Below are positions 22,812 through 29,733 of a DNA stretch of 31,991 nt, piece by piece (position 1 is the first letter of the stretch; the number at the start of each line of letters is the position of its first letter). The notes beneath the pieces are model-generated. The model did no database searches. It was not told where the DNA came from and worked only from the letters and a program-made list of their open reading frames with translations. Made by a program: the position numbers and the translations under genes. Source of the stretch: UBA6022 sp036382575 (GTDB taxonomy: Bacteria; Patescibacteriota; Saccharimonadia; Saccharimonadales; Saccharimonadaceae); assembly GCA_036382575.1 (NCBI GenBank), contig DASVHL010000048.1:1-31991 (forward strand), in the 5' to 3' direction.

Positions 22812-23654
22812 TTATTTCTTACCTGGAAGAGCGGCGCCAGTGCCAAGCTCGATCTTTTTCTTTTCAAGCGCAACTAGCAATCGACGACGCATTTCAGCAG
22901 TGACTGACCACTGATCAGATGGTTGAGTTTTTCCAGATATTACCAGGCTAACGGTAGCTTGGGTGAATTCGGCGATTGATTCAAAAGCGGGTGGATTGAT
23001 GATTTTGTGTTTCCACTTTTCTTCTTCGGCGAGTTTCTTGCCTGTCTCGTTAATTAAATCGATAACCTGTTCAAGTTCTGTCGATGGATGAACGCCAATC
23101 GAAAAACGTGCCATGCTATAGCCCATGGTCTTATTAATAACGTGCTGGATCGTGCCATTAGGGAAGTAGTGGACATTACCGTCAGCGTCACGAATAACTG
23201 TTGATCGGGTGCCGATTCGCTCCACGGTACCGCTGTTGCCGTCGATTTCAATGATGTCACCGACGCGGTATTGGTTTTCAGAAATAATAAAGATACCCGA
23301 CAAGAAGTCCTTGACCAGTGCCTGTGAACCAAACCCAATCGCCACACCGATAATACCAGCGCTTGCAAACAATGGTGCCAGGTTGATTGTGCCAAATAGT
23401 ACGGTTAGGATACCGAAAGCACCAACAGACACAACCAAAACGCGCCATAGGTTAATAAATAGCGCGACTAAGGTTCGCTGACGCTTCTCAACATCCTTGC
23501 GATGCCAGGTGCGTTGACGAGTACGTTCAACTGCATGCTTAACAAGATAACGAAGTACTGCAGCACCAACGGCGTAAAAAATAACGGTGATAAGAATGAT
23601 TAATCCGATTTGCAATCCGTCTTTACCAGTCCAATCAATAAATGCTTTATCCAT
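22812..23654 (-). CDS. MscS-family small-conductance mechanosensitive channel
   Basis: The 280-residue protein has N-terminal helices (about 13-38 and 64-84), the pore-lining TM3 with GIIGVAIGFGSQALVKDFLSG (read in two parts: GIIGVAIGFG and SQALVKDFLSG), then the MscS beta domain with GDIIEIDGNSGTVERIGTRS and a C-terminal alpha/beta domain. It opens under membrane tension and releases solutes. The start is set at ATG 23654 because TATACT (23667-23662) stands seven bases upstream, preceded by an extended TG; an earlier ATG would lie upstream of this promoter. Confidence 0.95.
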   Translation of the reverse strand: MDKAFIDWTGKDGLQIGLIILITVIFYAVGAAVLRYLVKHAVERTRQRTWHRKDVEKRQRTLVALFINLWRVLVVSVGAFGILTVLFGTINLAPLFASAGIIGVAIGFGSQALVKDFLSGIFIISENQYRVGDIIEIDGNSGTVERIGTRSTVIRDADGNVHYFPNGTIQHVINKTMGYSMARFSIGVHPSTELEQVIDLINETGKKLAEEEKWKHKIINPPAFESIAEFTQATVSLVISGKTQPSDQWSVTAEMRRRLLVALEKKKIELGTGAALPGKK

Positions 23655-23661
23655 AGGGGTT

Positions 23662-23667
23662 AGTATA
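23662..23667 (-). promoter_or_regulatory. -10 box TATACT of the MscS gene
   Basis: TATACT reads from 23667 to 23662 with an upstream TG one base away (extended -10), and seven bases separate it from ATG 23654. No good -35 is visible. Confidence 0.6.
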
Positions 23668-23760
23668 GCATATTTTAAGGGGTAAAAAGCACTCACACTT
23701 CATGCTTAATAATCAGTAGTCATTTTCTAGGTCGACAACGCGCAGCGTTATAAAGCTAGA

Positions 23761-23817
23761 AACTGCCAGGAGGGGGGATGAAGCGGCGTGCCTCCTCCCC
23801 CTCCTGGAAAACCAGTT
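23761..23817. other. Long GC-rich hairpin
   Basis: An 11-bp perfect stem CCAGGAGGGGG/CCCCCTCCTGG (23766-23776 with 23797-23807) is extended by AACTG/CAGTT (23761-23765 with 23813-23817) across a 5-base bulge. It stands between the MscS gene and the convergent end of the zinc-motif gene. No T-run follows on either strand, so it is not a standard terminator. Confidence 0.6.
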
Positions 23818-23826
23818 CTCGTGAGA

Positions 23827-24252
23827 TTAGTTTATCGTGGTCCCATCATTTGGCTTGCTCTCGCGAGCACGCTGGTCAGCGAGCTGCTCTTCTTGCCAGC
23901 TCGTAACCGCTTCACGTTCGGACAGATCTTGTATCTCTTCCGTGGGACGTTGGCCGAAGAACGCTGCCCAGGCGGCGTCTCGATCGTCCCATTCTTTCTG
24001 CACGCTCTCGTTGCAGGAAGGGTGAGCCTTTCGGACGGCATGTTTACTGATGACCCATTCGCCGCAGATTATGCAAAGCTCGTAGGTGTGTTGCACAGTG
24101 TATGTGTAGTAACTAGCTGATGCCCAAAGTCGGCGCGTAAATTTGCCGTAAGGGACTTTCTCGGACACGAAAAGGGCAAGTCGTGCTGCAATGTTTTCGC
24201 CGATCAACTTGCTGGCGGCTTCAAAACTATTAAATACATTATAAGTATTCAA
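23827..24252 (-). CDS. Zinc-motif hypothetical protein, 141 aa
   Basis: The product has a helical N-terminal half, then C-I-I-C-G-E-W-V-I-S-K-H and A-H-P-S-C, a C-x2-C...H...H-x2-C pattern that could bind one zinc ion. Then come QKEWDDRDAAW and a charged C-terminal tail with SEREAVTSWQEEQL. No known family is recognised. The start is taken as TTG 24252 because AAAGGT lies eight bases upstream; an upstream in-frame ATG at 24294 has no ribosome site. A perfect consensus promoter flanked by an inverted repeat stands 60 bp upstream. Confidence 0.65.
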   Translation of the reverse strand: MNTYNVFNSFEAASKLIGENIAARLALFVSEKVPYGKFTRRLWASASYYTYTVQHTYELCIICGEWVISKHAVRKAHPSCNESVQKEWDDRDAAWAAFFGQRPTEEIQDLSEREAVTSWQEEQLADQRARESKPNDGTTIN

Positions 24253-24313
24253 TGGATAACACCTTTCAGAGAACTGATTGGGAAAGAGCACCACGGATGC
24301 AGATGCTCAATGG

Positions 24314-24359
24314 TTACGTATATTATAGCAAAATAAGTAGTTTTTGTCAATATACGTAA
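24314..24359 (-). promoter_or_regulatory. Consensus promoter inside an 11-bp inverted repeat
   Basis: On the minus strand, TTGACA (24350-24345) and TATAAT (24327-24322) are both perfect and 17 bp apart. TTACGTATATT (24314-24324) and AATATACGTAA (24349-24359) form a perfect 11-bp inverted repeat that overlaps the edges of both boxes. Each arm contains the palindrome TACGTA. This is the arrangement expected for tight repression. It drives the zinc-motif gene at 23827. Confidence 0.75.
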
Positions 24360-24368
24360 GTATAATGA

Positions 24369-25625
24369 CTAGAGGTCGTTGAGGCGTTGCCGCACCCAGC
24401 TATCGATTGAGCCGGCACCCATACATAAGACTAATTTACCAGCTTGGCGAGCGGCTTGAATAGCTTGCCATAATTCATCATCTAGCTCAACTGTATGAAT
24501 GGCCTCACAATTAGTAATTGAGTGAGTGAGCTGTGCTGGGGTGAGAATTTCGAGGTTTGGATCTTCGCGCGATAGATAGGTCGGTAGCCAATAAACAGTC
24601 TCGGCCAGTTCAAACTGATCCGTGTATTGATCGCGGATTTCATGCTGCCGGACATTCTGGTGCGGTTGATATACCAACACGATCTCGTCAGATAGTTCGC
24701 GCGCGAGCTGTAGCGTGGCGGCAATTTCCACTGGGTGGTGGCCATAGTCGCTGTACAGGTTATCATCGAGACGTTCAAATCGTCGATCAGTGCCAGGGAA
24801 TGATTGCAGGGCAGCAATCGCTTTATCAAGGTCGCCGCAGTCCAGGTATTCGATGGCTTTTGCAACCAGCGTAGCGTTGCGACGATTATGGGCACCGGGC
24901 AAGCGAATTTCCATGACTTCGTCAGTTCCCAGGATCCAACTTTCGCTTTCGACAGGCTCGATTAATGCGTAATCAGGTTGCCATATGATCGTCATATCCG
25001 ATTGACCGACGAACTGCGCAAAGGCCTGGCGGTAGCTTTCTTCGGTTGGATAGGTGTCGGGGTGATCATAGTCCAGTGAGGTGATGAGCGAAACATGTGG
25101 ATTAAAGTGCAAGAAGTTGCGATCAAATTCGTCGCATTCGTAGATAAAATATTCGCTTCTAGGATCGTACTTGCCGCTAGGACCGAAACTAATCGTTGTT
25201 CCGACCGAATAGCTTACAGGTAGCCCAAGCTGCTGCAGGGTCCAGATGAGCATGCCGGTGGTAGTGGTTTTGCCGTGGGTGCCAGCTACAGCAATAAGCT
25301 TTAGGTCCTTTTCGGCAATAATATGCGCGAGTAGTTCGTCGCGTTTGGCGGTCTTGATGCCTAATTGTTTAGCCAGAACTAGTTCTGGGTGGTTTGCTGG
25401 CAGCGCAGCGGTGTGGACGAACCAATCAATTGGTGATTGATCGTGACATGTCTGCAGGAACTCACCGTCTTGGCCAATAGTAATAGTGATACCTCGGGCA
25501 CGAAGTTCGCGTGTGATTAAACCCTCGTTGGCATCTGACCCCTGGACGCTGTAGCCGGCGTCATGAGCAATCTCGGCCAAGGGGCCAATTCCAACGCCGC
25601 CAATGCCAGAAAAGAAGATATTCAT
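24369..25625 (-). CDS. murC: UDP-N-acetylmuramate--L-alanine ligase (MurC family)
   Basis: The 418-residue protein has the Mur ligase order: Rossmann-like start (FFSGIGGVGIGPLAE), P-loop GTHGKTTTT (115-123), YECDEFDRNFLHF, LITSLDYDHPDTYP, then PGTDRRFE and DYGHHPVEI in the C-terminal domain. It adds L-Ala to UDP-MurNAc in the cytoplasm, an early peptidoglycan step. It is somewhat short for MurC (usually 440-490), and the related recycling ligase Mpl cannot be fully excluded. TATACT stands exactly six bases before the ATG, so the mRNA is leaderless. Confidence 0.93.
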   Translation of the reverse strand: MNIFFSGIGGVGIGPLAEIAHDAGYSVQGSDANEGLITRELRARGITITIGQDGEFLQTCHDQSPIDWFVHTAALPANHPELVLAKQLGIKTAKRDELLAHIIAEKDLKLIAVAGTHGKTTTTGMLIWTLQQLGLPVSYSVGTTISFGPSGKYDPRSEYFIYECDEFDRNFLHFNPHVSLITSLDYDHPDTYPTEESYRQAFAQFVGQSDMTIIWQPDYALIEPVESESWILGTDEVMEIRLPGAHNRRNATLVAKAIEYLDCGDLDKAIAALQSFPGTDRRFERLDDNLYSDYGHHPVEIAATLQLARELSDEIVLVYQPHQNVRQHEIRDQYTDQFELAETVYWLPTYLSREDPNLEILTPAQLTHSITNCEAIHTVELDDELWQAIQAARQAGKLVLCMGAGSIDSWVRQRLNDL

Positions 25626-25631
25626 AGGGAT

Positions 25632-25637
25632 AGTATA
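25632..25637 (-). promoter_or_regulatory. -10 box TATACT of murC (leaderless)
   Basis: TATACT reads from 25637 to 25632, with six bases before ATG 25625. Confidence 0.7.
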
Positions 25638-25703
25638 TCACTTACGCTTGATCCGTAGGAGGTGGTGTATAATGAAGGAAGTATACGAGGTGGGATAGTT
25701 TTT

Positions 25704-26333
25704 GTGGCAGACAAGCGACAAGTAAGAAGAAGCATTAAACAGTTGCAGCGGATTAAGACGTGGCAATTATTGGTGCTGCTTTTGCTTCTTGGTTTTGTGG
25801 CGGCCACCTTTTTGCGGCTTAATAACATTGGTATGTCCGAGCGACGCGATGCTGTTTTAGCTGCTGACAAGGCTGGAGACGGCCGAGCAACGCAAAGTAG
25901 ATTGTATGATTTACAACGATACACTGCAGCCCATATGAATACCGAGACCGGTCCGTTTTATCTTAAGGGTCAATACGAGCGTGATGCGCAAAAGGTAGTC
26001 GATGCAGCCAAAGCTGGCGGTAGTTCTGGTATTAACATTAATGCCGCTGCCGAGGCGACATGTAAGCCACAGTTTACCGTCTGGTCACCACAGTATGTAC
26101 GGTGTTTTGCAGATGAGCTAGCCAAATATCCACCGTCACCAGATCCAGTCCAGAATGTTAATCTACCAAGCCCAGATCTATACAGATATAGCTTCTCGGC
26201 GCCACTCTGGTCACCTGATTTTGCCGGCTGGACGGTCGCTCTCTGTGGCCTGATTATTCTTATGATTGTGACTCGCCTCGCCACCCTCTTAACGTTACAG
26301 ATGCTATTAAAACGCCATTACAGGGGTGTTTAA
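25704..26333 (+). CDS. Bitopic membrane protein of unknown function
   Basis: The 209-residue protein has a basic N-terminus, a transmembrane helix (about 21-38), an external domain of about 130 residues and a second C-terminal helix (about 172-195) followed by KRHYRGV. The external domain has two Cys (ATCKPQF and YVRCFAD) that could pair. Two upstream GTG codons coincide with the TATAAT box (25668-25673) and cannot be starts; GTG 25704 has GAGGTGGG nine bases upstream. The gene is divergent from murC. No family is recognised. Confidence 0.7.
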   Translation: MADKRQVRRSIKQLQRIKTWQLLVLLLLLGFVAATFLRLNNIGMSERRDAVLAADKAGDGRATQSRLYDLQRYTAAHMNTETGPFYLKGQYERDAQKVVDAAKAGGSSGININAAAEATCKPQFTVWSPQYVRCFADELAKYPPSPDPVQNVNLPSPDLYRYSFSAPLWSPDFAGWTVALCGLIILMIVTRLATLLTLQMLLKRHYRGV

Positions 26334-26336
26334 ATA

Positions 26337-26365
26337 TTGACACCCATTGAAAGAGGCGCTACGCT
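26337..26365 (+). promoter_or_regulatory. Sigma-70-type promoter of the 68-aa protein
   Basis: TTGACA (26337-26342) and TACGCT (26360-26365) are 17 bp apart. The leader of about 30 nt contains AGGAGG. Both promoter and ribosome site are strong, which suggests high expression. Confidence 0.75.
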
Positions 26366-26401
26366 AGCAAATGTAAATCGCTAATAGGAGGTATAAACTT
26401 T

Positions 26402-26608
26402 ATGGCTTACAAGCACACAAACTCGAAGGGTATTACATATTACCTACACAGCACCGAAGTAACACTACGTGGTGGCAAACCACAGACTATCTACTTCTTC
26501 GCTAAGGTAGAAAAGAACGCAAAGGGTCAACCTACTGATCTTCCAGAAGACCGCGAAGTTAAGGAAAACCCACGTAACGGTTTCCTAACTATTTCTAAGA
26601 AAAAATAA
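26402..26608 (+). CDS. Conserved small basic protein, 68 aa
   Basis: The product (MAYKHTNSKGITYYLHSTEV, then TLRGGKPQTIYFFAK, then DLPEDREVKENPRNGFLTI) is a small beta-rich basic protein. From memory, similar MAYKHTNSKG...IYYFAK proteins recur in Patescibacteria genomes, but I cannot confirm this here. Its function is unknown. The strong promoter, AGGAGG site and small size suggest an abundant protein, possibly bound to nucleic acid. A promoter-like element follows right after the stop. Confidence 0.75.
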   Translation: MAYKHTNSKGITYYLHSTEVTLRGGKPQTIYFFAKVEKNAKGQPTDLPEDREVKENPRNGFLTISKKK

Positions 26609-26634
26609 TCTTGAAACATTAGCACGTTTGGTGG

Positions 26635-26704
26635 TACAGTAGTATCAAACAAACAGGTGCCAACTAAGCCCCAACGGTACGCAAATTGCCCAAGGGGCTT
26701 TTTT
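26635..26704 (+). ncRNA. Putative short RNA of about 58 nt
   Basis: TTGAAA (26611-26616) and TACAGT (26635-26640) at 18 bp would start transcription near 26647, and the terminator ends near 26704. No ORF with a ribosome site fits. It could equally be an alternative end of the upstream transcript. Confidence 0.25.
26666..26704 (+). terminator. Rho-independent terminator
   Basis: AAGCCCC/GGGGCTT (26666-26672 with 26694-26700) encloses a 21-base loop and is followed by TTTT. It ends the 68-aa gene or the putative short RNA. Confidence 0.75.
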
Positions 26705-26713
26705 GATGGGTTA

Positions 26714-26742
26714 TTGACTTATTATATTGTTTATGGTATAAG
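26714..26742 (+). promoter_or_regulatory. Promoter of a leaderless gene
   Basis: TTGACT (26714-26719) and TATAAG (26737-26742) are 17 bp apart, and seven bases lie between the -10 box and ATG 26750. Both elements are good, so this is one of the clearest leaderless promoters in the window. Confidence 0.7.
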
Positions 26743-26749
26743 TGAATAT

Positions 26750-27142
26750 ATGAAAGAACGTCTATCACCAAGTGACAAATCTCTTGACTATCAAGTCGAC
26801 GATCGGATGGATCATTTGGTAGATAGTGGTGTTTACAACTACGCCAGCGCTCGCTACCAATTAGATGATGAAGAGGCTGAGGTTAGTCCAGCTCGCCGAG
26901 CTCAGATTAAAGCTAATCACCCATCTCAGGGCACATCTTATCGACAGTATGAATCTCGTTATGATGGTGAGGCATTTCCTGTTATTGATAACTCTGAATT
27001 AAGCAATGAGGAGCGAGCAATTAATAGTGCCGCTATTGCTGCAATCCGCGAAGCTAATCGTGTCCCCTATGACCAGCGTACTCCGCAGCAACATGCGATG
27101 TATCGCGCAGAGGATGATCGACGAAGCAAAAATCTTAAATGA
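26750..27142 (+). CDS. Hydrophilic hypothetical protein, 130 aa
   Basis: The product is highly charged and probably partly disordered, rich in Asp, Arg, Tyr and Gln, with segments such as SPSDKSLDYQVDDRMDHLVD and RTPQQHAMYRAEDDRRSK. No family is recognised. The start at ATG 26750 is fixed by the promoter seven bases upstream; an earlier in-frame start would lie inside the terminator. It ends 25 bp before the CDP-alcohol phosphatidyltransferase gene, whose -10 box lies within that gap. Confidence 0.65.
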   Translation: MKERLSPSDKSLDYQVDDRMDHLVDSGVYNYASARYQLDDEEAEVSPARRAQIKANHPSQGTSYRQYESRYDGEAFPVIDNSELSNEERAINSAAIAAIREANRVPYDQRTPQQHAMYRAEDDRRSKNLK

Positions 27143-27155
27143 GAGTCAAGAGGTT

Positions 27156-27161
27156 TATAAT
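27156..27161 (+). promoter_or_regulatory. -10 box TATAAT of the phosphatidyltransferase gene (leaderless)
   Basis: A perfect TATAAT is followed by six bases and ATG 27168. Confidence 0.7.
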
Positions 27162-27167
27162 TAGGTT

Positions 27168-27782
27168 ATGAATCTTCACCGGACATCAGGTAAACCCGAT
27201 TGGGATAAAGTTGCCCCATTTGAACGTAACAGCTTCCAGAAACTCGCCGCCGCAACACATGGCATTATTTCGCCGGCTAATGTCATTTCTCTTATTGGAC
27301 TTGGGCTGGTTGCAGTTGGCTTGATGGAAGTTATTAACCAGCAATTCTGGATGGGATTGGGATTGCTTGCTGTTGGCCGGCTGTTGGATATTGTAGACGG
27401 TGCTGTTGCTGAAGCTACGCAGACAAAATCACCACTAGGTGAACTATTTGACGCTGCGGCTGATAAGATTGGCACACTACTAACGATCATTGCGCTCTTT
27501 GTGGCAAATGTGACGTACTGGTGGGTGATTGTTGCGCTGCTTATTCCACAGGTTATTATTCCGATAGTGATCTATTATAAAAGGCAAAAAGGTGTCAATG
27601 TTCACCCAACGCGCCAAGGCAAGCTGAGCATGGCAGCCGTATGGGTTGGTATCGTCGGACTTCTATTTGTTAAAGCGCTGAACGACACGGGACTATTAAG
27701 TATAGGTGTCTATGCTGTAATTGGACTGTCATTAATACTCGGCCTGTACGCGCTTTGGCAGTATTCAACTGGCCGGGATTAG
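27168..27782 (+). CDS. CDP-alcohol phosphatidyltransferase (PgsA/PssA superfamily)
   Basis: The 204-residue membrane protein has the family signature: D74-x2-D77-G-x2-A81, then after eight residues G91-x3-D95-x3-D99. All four metal-binding Asp are present; the Arg that normally follows the Ala (A-R) is Glu82, an unusual change. About five or six hydrophobic helices follow. It transfers a phosphatidyl group from CDP-diacylglycerol to an alcohol (glycerol phosphate, inositol phosphate or similar); the acceptor cannot be read. It is leaderless. Its stop overlaps the convergent CarS-like gene by 4 bp, and a DAG kinase-like gene is near, so the area is a lipid cluster. Confidence 0.88.
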   Translation: MNLHRTSGKPDWDKVAPFERNSFQKLAAATHGIISPANVISLIGLGLVAVGLMEVINQQFWMGLGLLAVGRLLDIVDGAVAEATQTKSPLGELFDAAADKIGTLLTIIALFVANVTYWWVIVALLIPQVIIPIVIYYKRQKGVNVHPTRQGKLSMAAVWVGIVGLLFVKALNDTGLLSIGVYAVIGLSLILGLYALWQYSTGRD

Positions 27783-28336
27783 ATAGGGTCTTTTTTAAGC
27801 CCTAGCTTGTAGCCAATATACGTGGCGGCGATATGCATCAAGAACCAGATGATAAAGATCCATGCGTATTGCATTGGTGTCAGAGTAACGAAAAAAAGGC
27901 TTACGATGACACTACCGATAATGTAGTCAATTTGGTCAAATGGCACCCAGGTGCCGCCTGATTGAATACGTCGCTGACGTTTAAAGAAGCTCTCGACTGC
28001 ATCACCACCAAGGGCACCGATGGCGAATAGCGGTCCAAGTAATAGGACAGGGAGGGTCGCATAATCAATGCCGCCAGCAGCGAATTGGGCCCAAGCGAAG
28101 TCAGCTACTAATATCTGCTGGATCCATAGCGCGAGTGTTGCAATGATAATGCCGGCAATAATACCGCGCCAGGTTTTGTGCGGCCCTAAGATTTTATGGC
28201 CACGGAATGTCTTGCCACCATCAATCGGTGCATCGTACTTTTTTAAGAATGGTATGGCTGCCGCAAAGACAGGAATTGCATTGGCGGCTGCGGCTGGCAG
28301 TAAAAACCAAATGGCGAGAAGTATATCTTGAAGCAT
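27779..28336 (-). CDS. CarS-like CDP-lipid synthase (PF01864)
   Basis: The 185-residue membrane protein has the CarS signature: DGGKTFRGHKILGPHKTWRG after the first helix, then GDAVESFFKRQRRIQSG and PFDQIDYIIG. In archaea this family makes CDP-archaeol from unsaturated archaetidic acid and CTP. Bacterial members presumably activate phosphatidic acid in place of CdsA. About five helices are visible. The start is ATG 28336, with TATACT six bases upstream; an earlier in-frame ATG would lie upstream of this box. Confidence 0.88.
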   Translation of the reverse strand: MLQDILLAIWFLLPAAAANAIPVFAAAIPFLKKYDAPIDGGKTFRGHKILGPHKTWRGIIAGIIIATLALWIQQILVADFAWAQFAAGGIDYATLPVLLLGPLFAIGALGGDAVESFFKRQRRIQSGGTWVPFDQIDYIIGSVIVSLFFVTLTPMQYAWIFIIWFLMHIAATYIGYKLGLKKDPI

Positions 28337-28342
28337 ATCTCC

Positions 28343-28350
28343 AGTATACT
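28343..28350. promoter_or_regulatory. Palindromic bidirectional -10 element AGTATACT
   Basis: The palindrome holds TATACT on both strands: plus strand 28345-28350, minus strand 28348-28343. Each copy is followed by six bases and a start codon, ATG 28357 on the plus strand and ATG 28336 on the minus strand. One element thus serves two divergent leaderless genes. Confidence 0.7.
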
Positions 28351-28356
28351 TGATAC

Positions 28357-29241
28357 ATGACCTATACAATCATTGCTGTTATCTATAATCCCAATAGCAC
28401 TGGTTCAAGCAAAACTATGGCCGAGGCGTTCGTGAATGATGTGCGGACTCGTTTGCCGAAACAAAACATAGAACTCATTGCGACCGAATACGCTGGCCAT
28501 GCCGGTGAGTTGGCGTATGAAATTGCTAAAAAATCTGATAATTCTTTGATTATTTCTTCAAGCGGTGATGGTGGCTATAACGAAGTGGTCAACGGGGCAA
28601 TCAAGGCACAAATAGAGGGCAGTAGAGTGACGACGGGTATCTTGCCTGCCGGTAATGCTAATGATCATCACCGTAACTTATCTGACGGCAACATTGTCGA
28701 TATGATCGCTGATGGCAAAACCAAGACGATCGATTTGTTAAGGATTTCAGGTACGTCAAATGGCAAGATGGTTGAACGATATGCCCATTCATATATCGGC
28801 GTTGGGTTTTCGCCAAAGATCGCCAAGGTGCTTAACAAGAACAAATTGAACATTTTTAATGAGGTATGGTTGGTTGCTCGAATGCTTGTTTTAGTAAAAC
28901 CTATCCGTCTAAAGCTAGGTAAAAAGATAAAGTATTATGAAAGCATTATTTTTAGTAACGTCGATTCAATGTCGAAATATCTGAAGATTTCCAGCCCATC
29001 TCCAATTACTGACGGCAAGTTCGAAGTGACGATTTTTAAGCGCCGCGATAAGCTGAAATTTATTTTGACACTTCTTAAGGCTTCATTCGGAGGCGTAAAA
29101 GAGGATAAACAGGTGACTGAATTTACATTTGAAACAGTCGACAAGACATTAGTTCAGATGGATGGTGAGGTGTTGACGCTTGATGCGGGCGTGTCGGTGA
29201 CGACGACTATTGAGAAGCAAGTTTTGAGGTGTGTCGTTTAA
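28357..29241 (+). CDS. Diacylglycerol kinase / lipid kinase family protein (DAGK catalytic domain)
   Basis: The 294-residue protein shows the DAGK/YegS/sphingosine-kinase layout: start AVIYNPNSTGSSK, ATP-binding loop S69-G-D71-G-G-Y-N-E (usually GGDGT-x-NE; here Gly replaces Thr), LPAGNANDHHR (usually LPxGTxND), then HSYIGVGFSP and the C-terminal QMDGEVL. It phosphorylates a lipid such as diacylglycerol to phosphatidic acid, which could then feed the CarS-like enzyme encoded back to back. The two share the palindromic -10 element. Confidence 0.9.
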   Translation: MTYTIIAVIYNPNSTGSSKTMAEAFVNDVRTRLPKQNIELIATEYAGHAGELAYEIAKKSDNSLIISSSGDGGYNEVVNGAIKAQIEGSRVTTGILPAGNANDHHRNLSDGNIVDMIADGKTKTIDLLRISGTSNGKMVERYAHSYIGVGFSPKIAKVLNKNKLNIFNEVWLVARMLVLVKPIRLKLGKKIKYYESIIFSNVDSMSKYLKISSPSPITDGKFEVTIFKRRDKLKFILTLLKASFGGVKEDKQVTEFTFETVDKTLVQMDGEVLTLDAGVSVTTTIEKQVLRCVV

Positions 29242-29279
29242 CTATAGTATCTTGATCGTGCGCATGCTTTAATATGCGT

Positions 29280-29549
29280 ATGTCAAAACAGAATAAACCT
29301 TCAGTTAGATTCAGGCGACCATCAATCACATTAACTATTGCTACCTTGTCTCTTGTCGGCACATTAGCAATCGGGTTTGTTGTCGGGACATACATATATG
29401 CCCAGCAGCAAACTGAGCAAATTGACGCTACGGAACATTTTAAACAAACAATGCGCATATCATATCTTGAAACTTGCTATGAAAATAATATTCATCCTTG
29501 CACGCAAGAAGCGATTAATAAATTTTACGAATCAGAACCTCAACAGTAA
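29280..29549 (+). CDS. Small membrane-anchored protein, 89 aa
   Basis: The protein has a basic N-terminus (MSKQNKPSVRFRRPSITLTI), one transmembrane helix (about 17-40) and an external helix with two Cys (LETCYENNIHPCTQEA, a C-x7-C pair that could form a disulfide hairpin). TTTAAT stands six bases before ATG 29280, which favours it over the in-frame ATG at 29274. No family is recognised. Confidence 0.6.
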   Translation: MSKQNKPSVRFRRPSITLTIATLSLVGTLAIGFVVGTYIYAQQQTEQIDATEHFKQTMRISYLETCYENNIHPCTQEAINKFYESEPQQ

Positions 29550-29567
29550 TTCTTAGGAGGGCTGGAT

Positions 29568-29600
29568 GGAAGGCGGTCGGCTAAGGCCTTCCTGTTTTCG
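29568..29600 (+). terminator. Probable terminator
   Basis: GGAAGGC/GCCTTCC (29568-29574 with 29586-29592) has an 11-base loop and is followed by TGTTTTCG. It ends the 89-aa gene. Confidence 0.65.
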
Positions 29601-29698
29601 CTTGTTTGGAAAATGAGTAAACTAATTTTGCCGCTCGGCGCTCACGCGTTCTACTTTTACTCACAGAAGATTGGTTCATTTCCAATCCAAACACATAT

Positions 29699-29732
29699 AG
29701 AAAATAGCAGACCAAATGATCTGCTATTTTCT
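29699..29732. terminator. Bidirectional terminator behind tRNA-Ile2
   Basis: A perfect 13-bp stem AGAAAATAGCAGA/TCTGCTATTTTCT (29699-29711 with 29720-29732) has an 8-base loop. On the minus strand it starts two bases after the tRNA CCA and has a T-rich arm. Confidence 0.85.
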
Positions 29733-29733
29733 A

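Noticed and set aside
23788..24120. Plus-strand open frame opposite the zinc-motif gene
   Set aside because: It begins within the GC-rich hairpin and has no ribosome site, whereas the minus strand has a consensus promoter and ribosome site.
29550..29700. Known structured RNA (SRP, 6S, RNase P) in the gap after the 89-aa gene
   Set aside because: The inverted repeats do not carry the conserved cores of those RNAs; a terminator explains the first hairpin.
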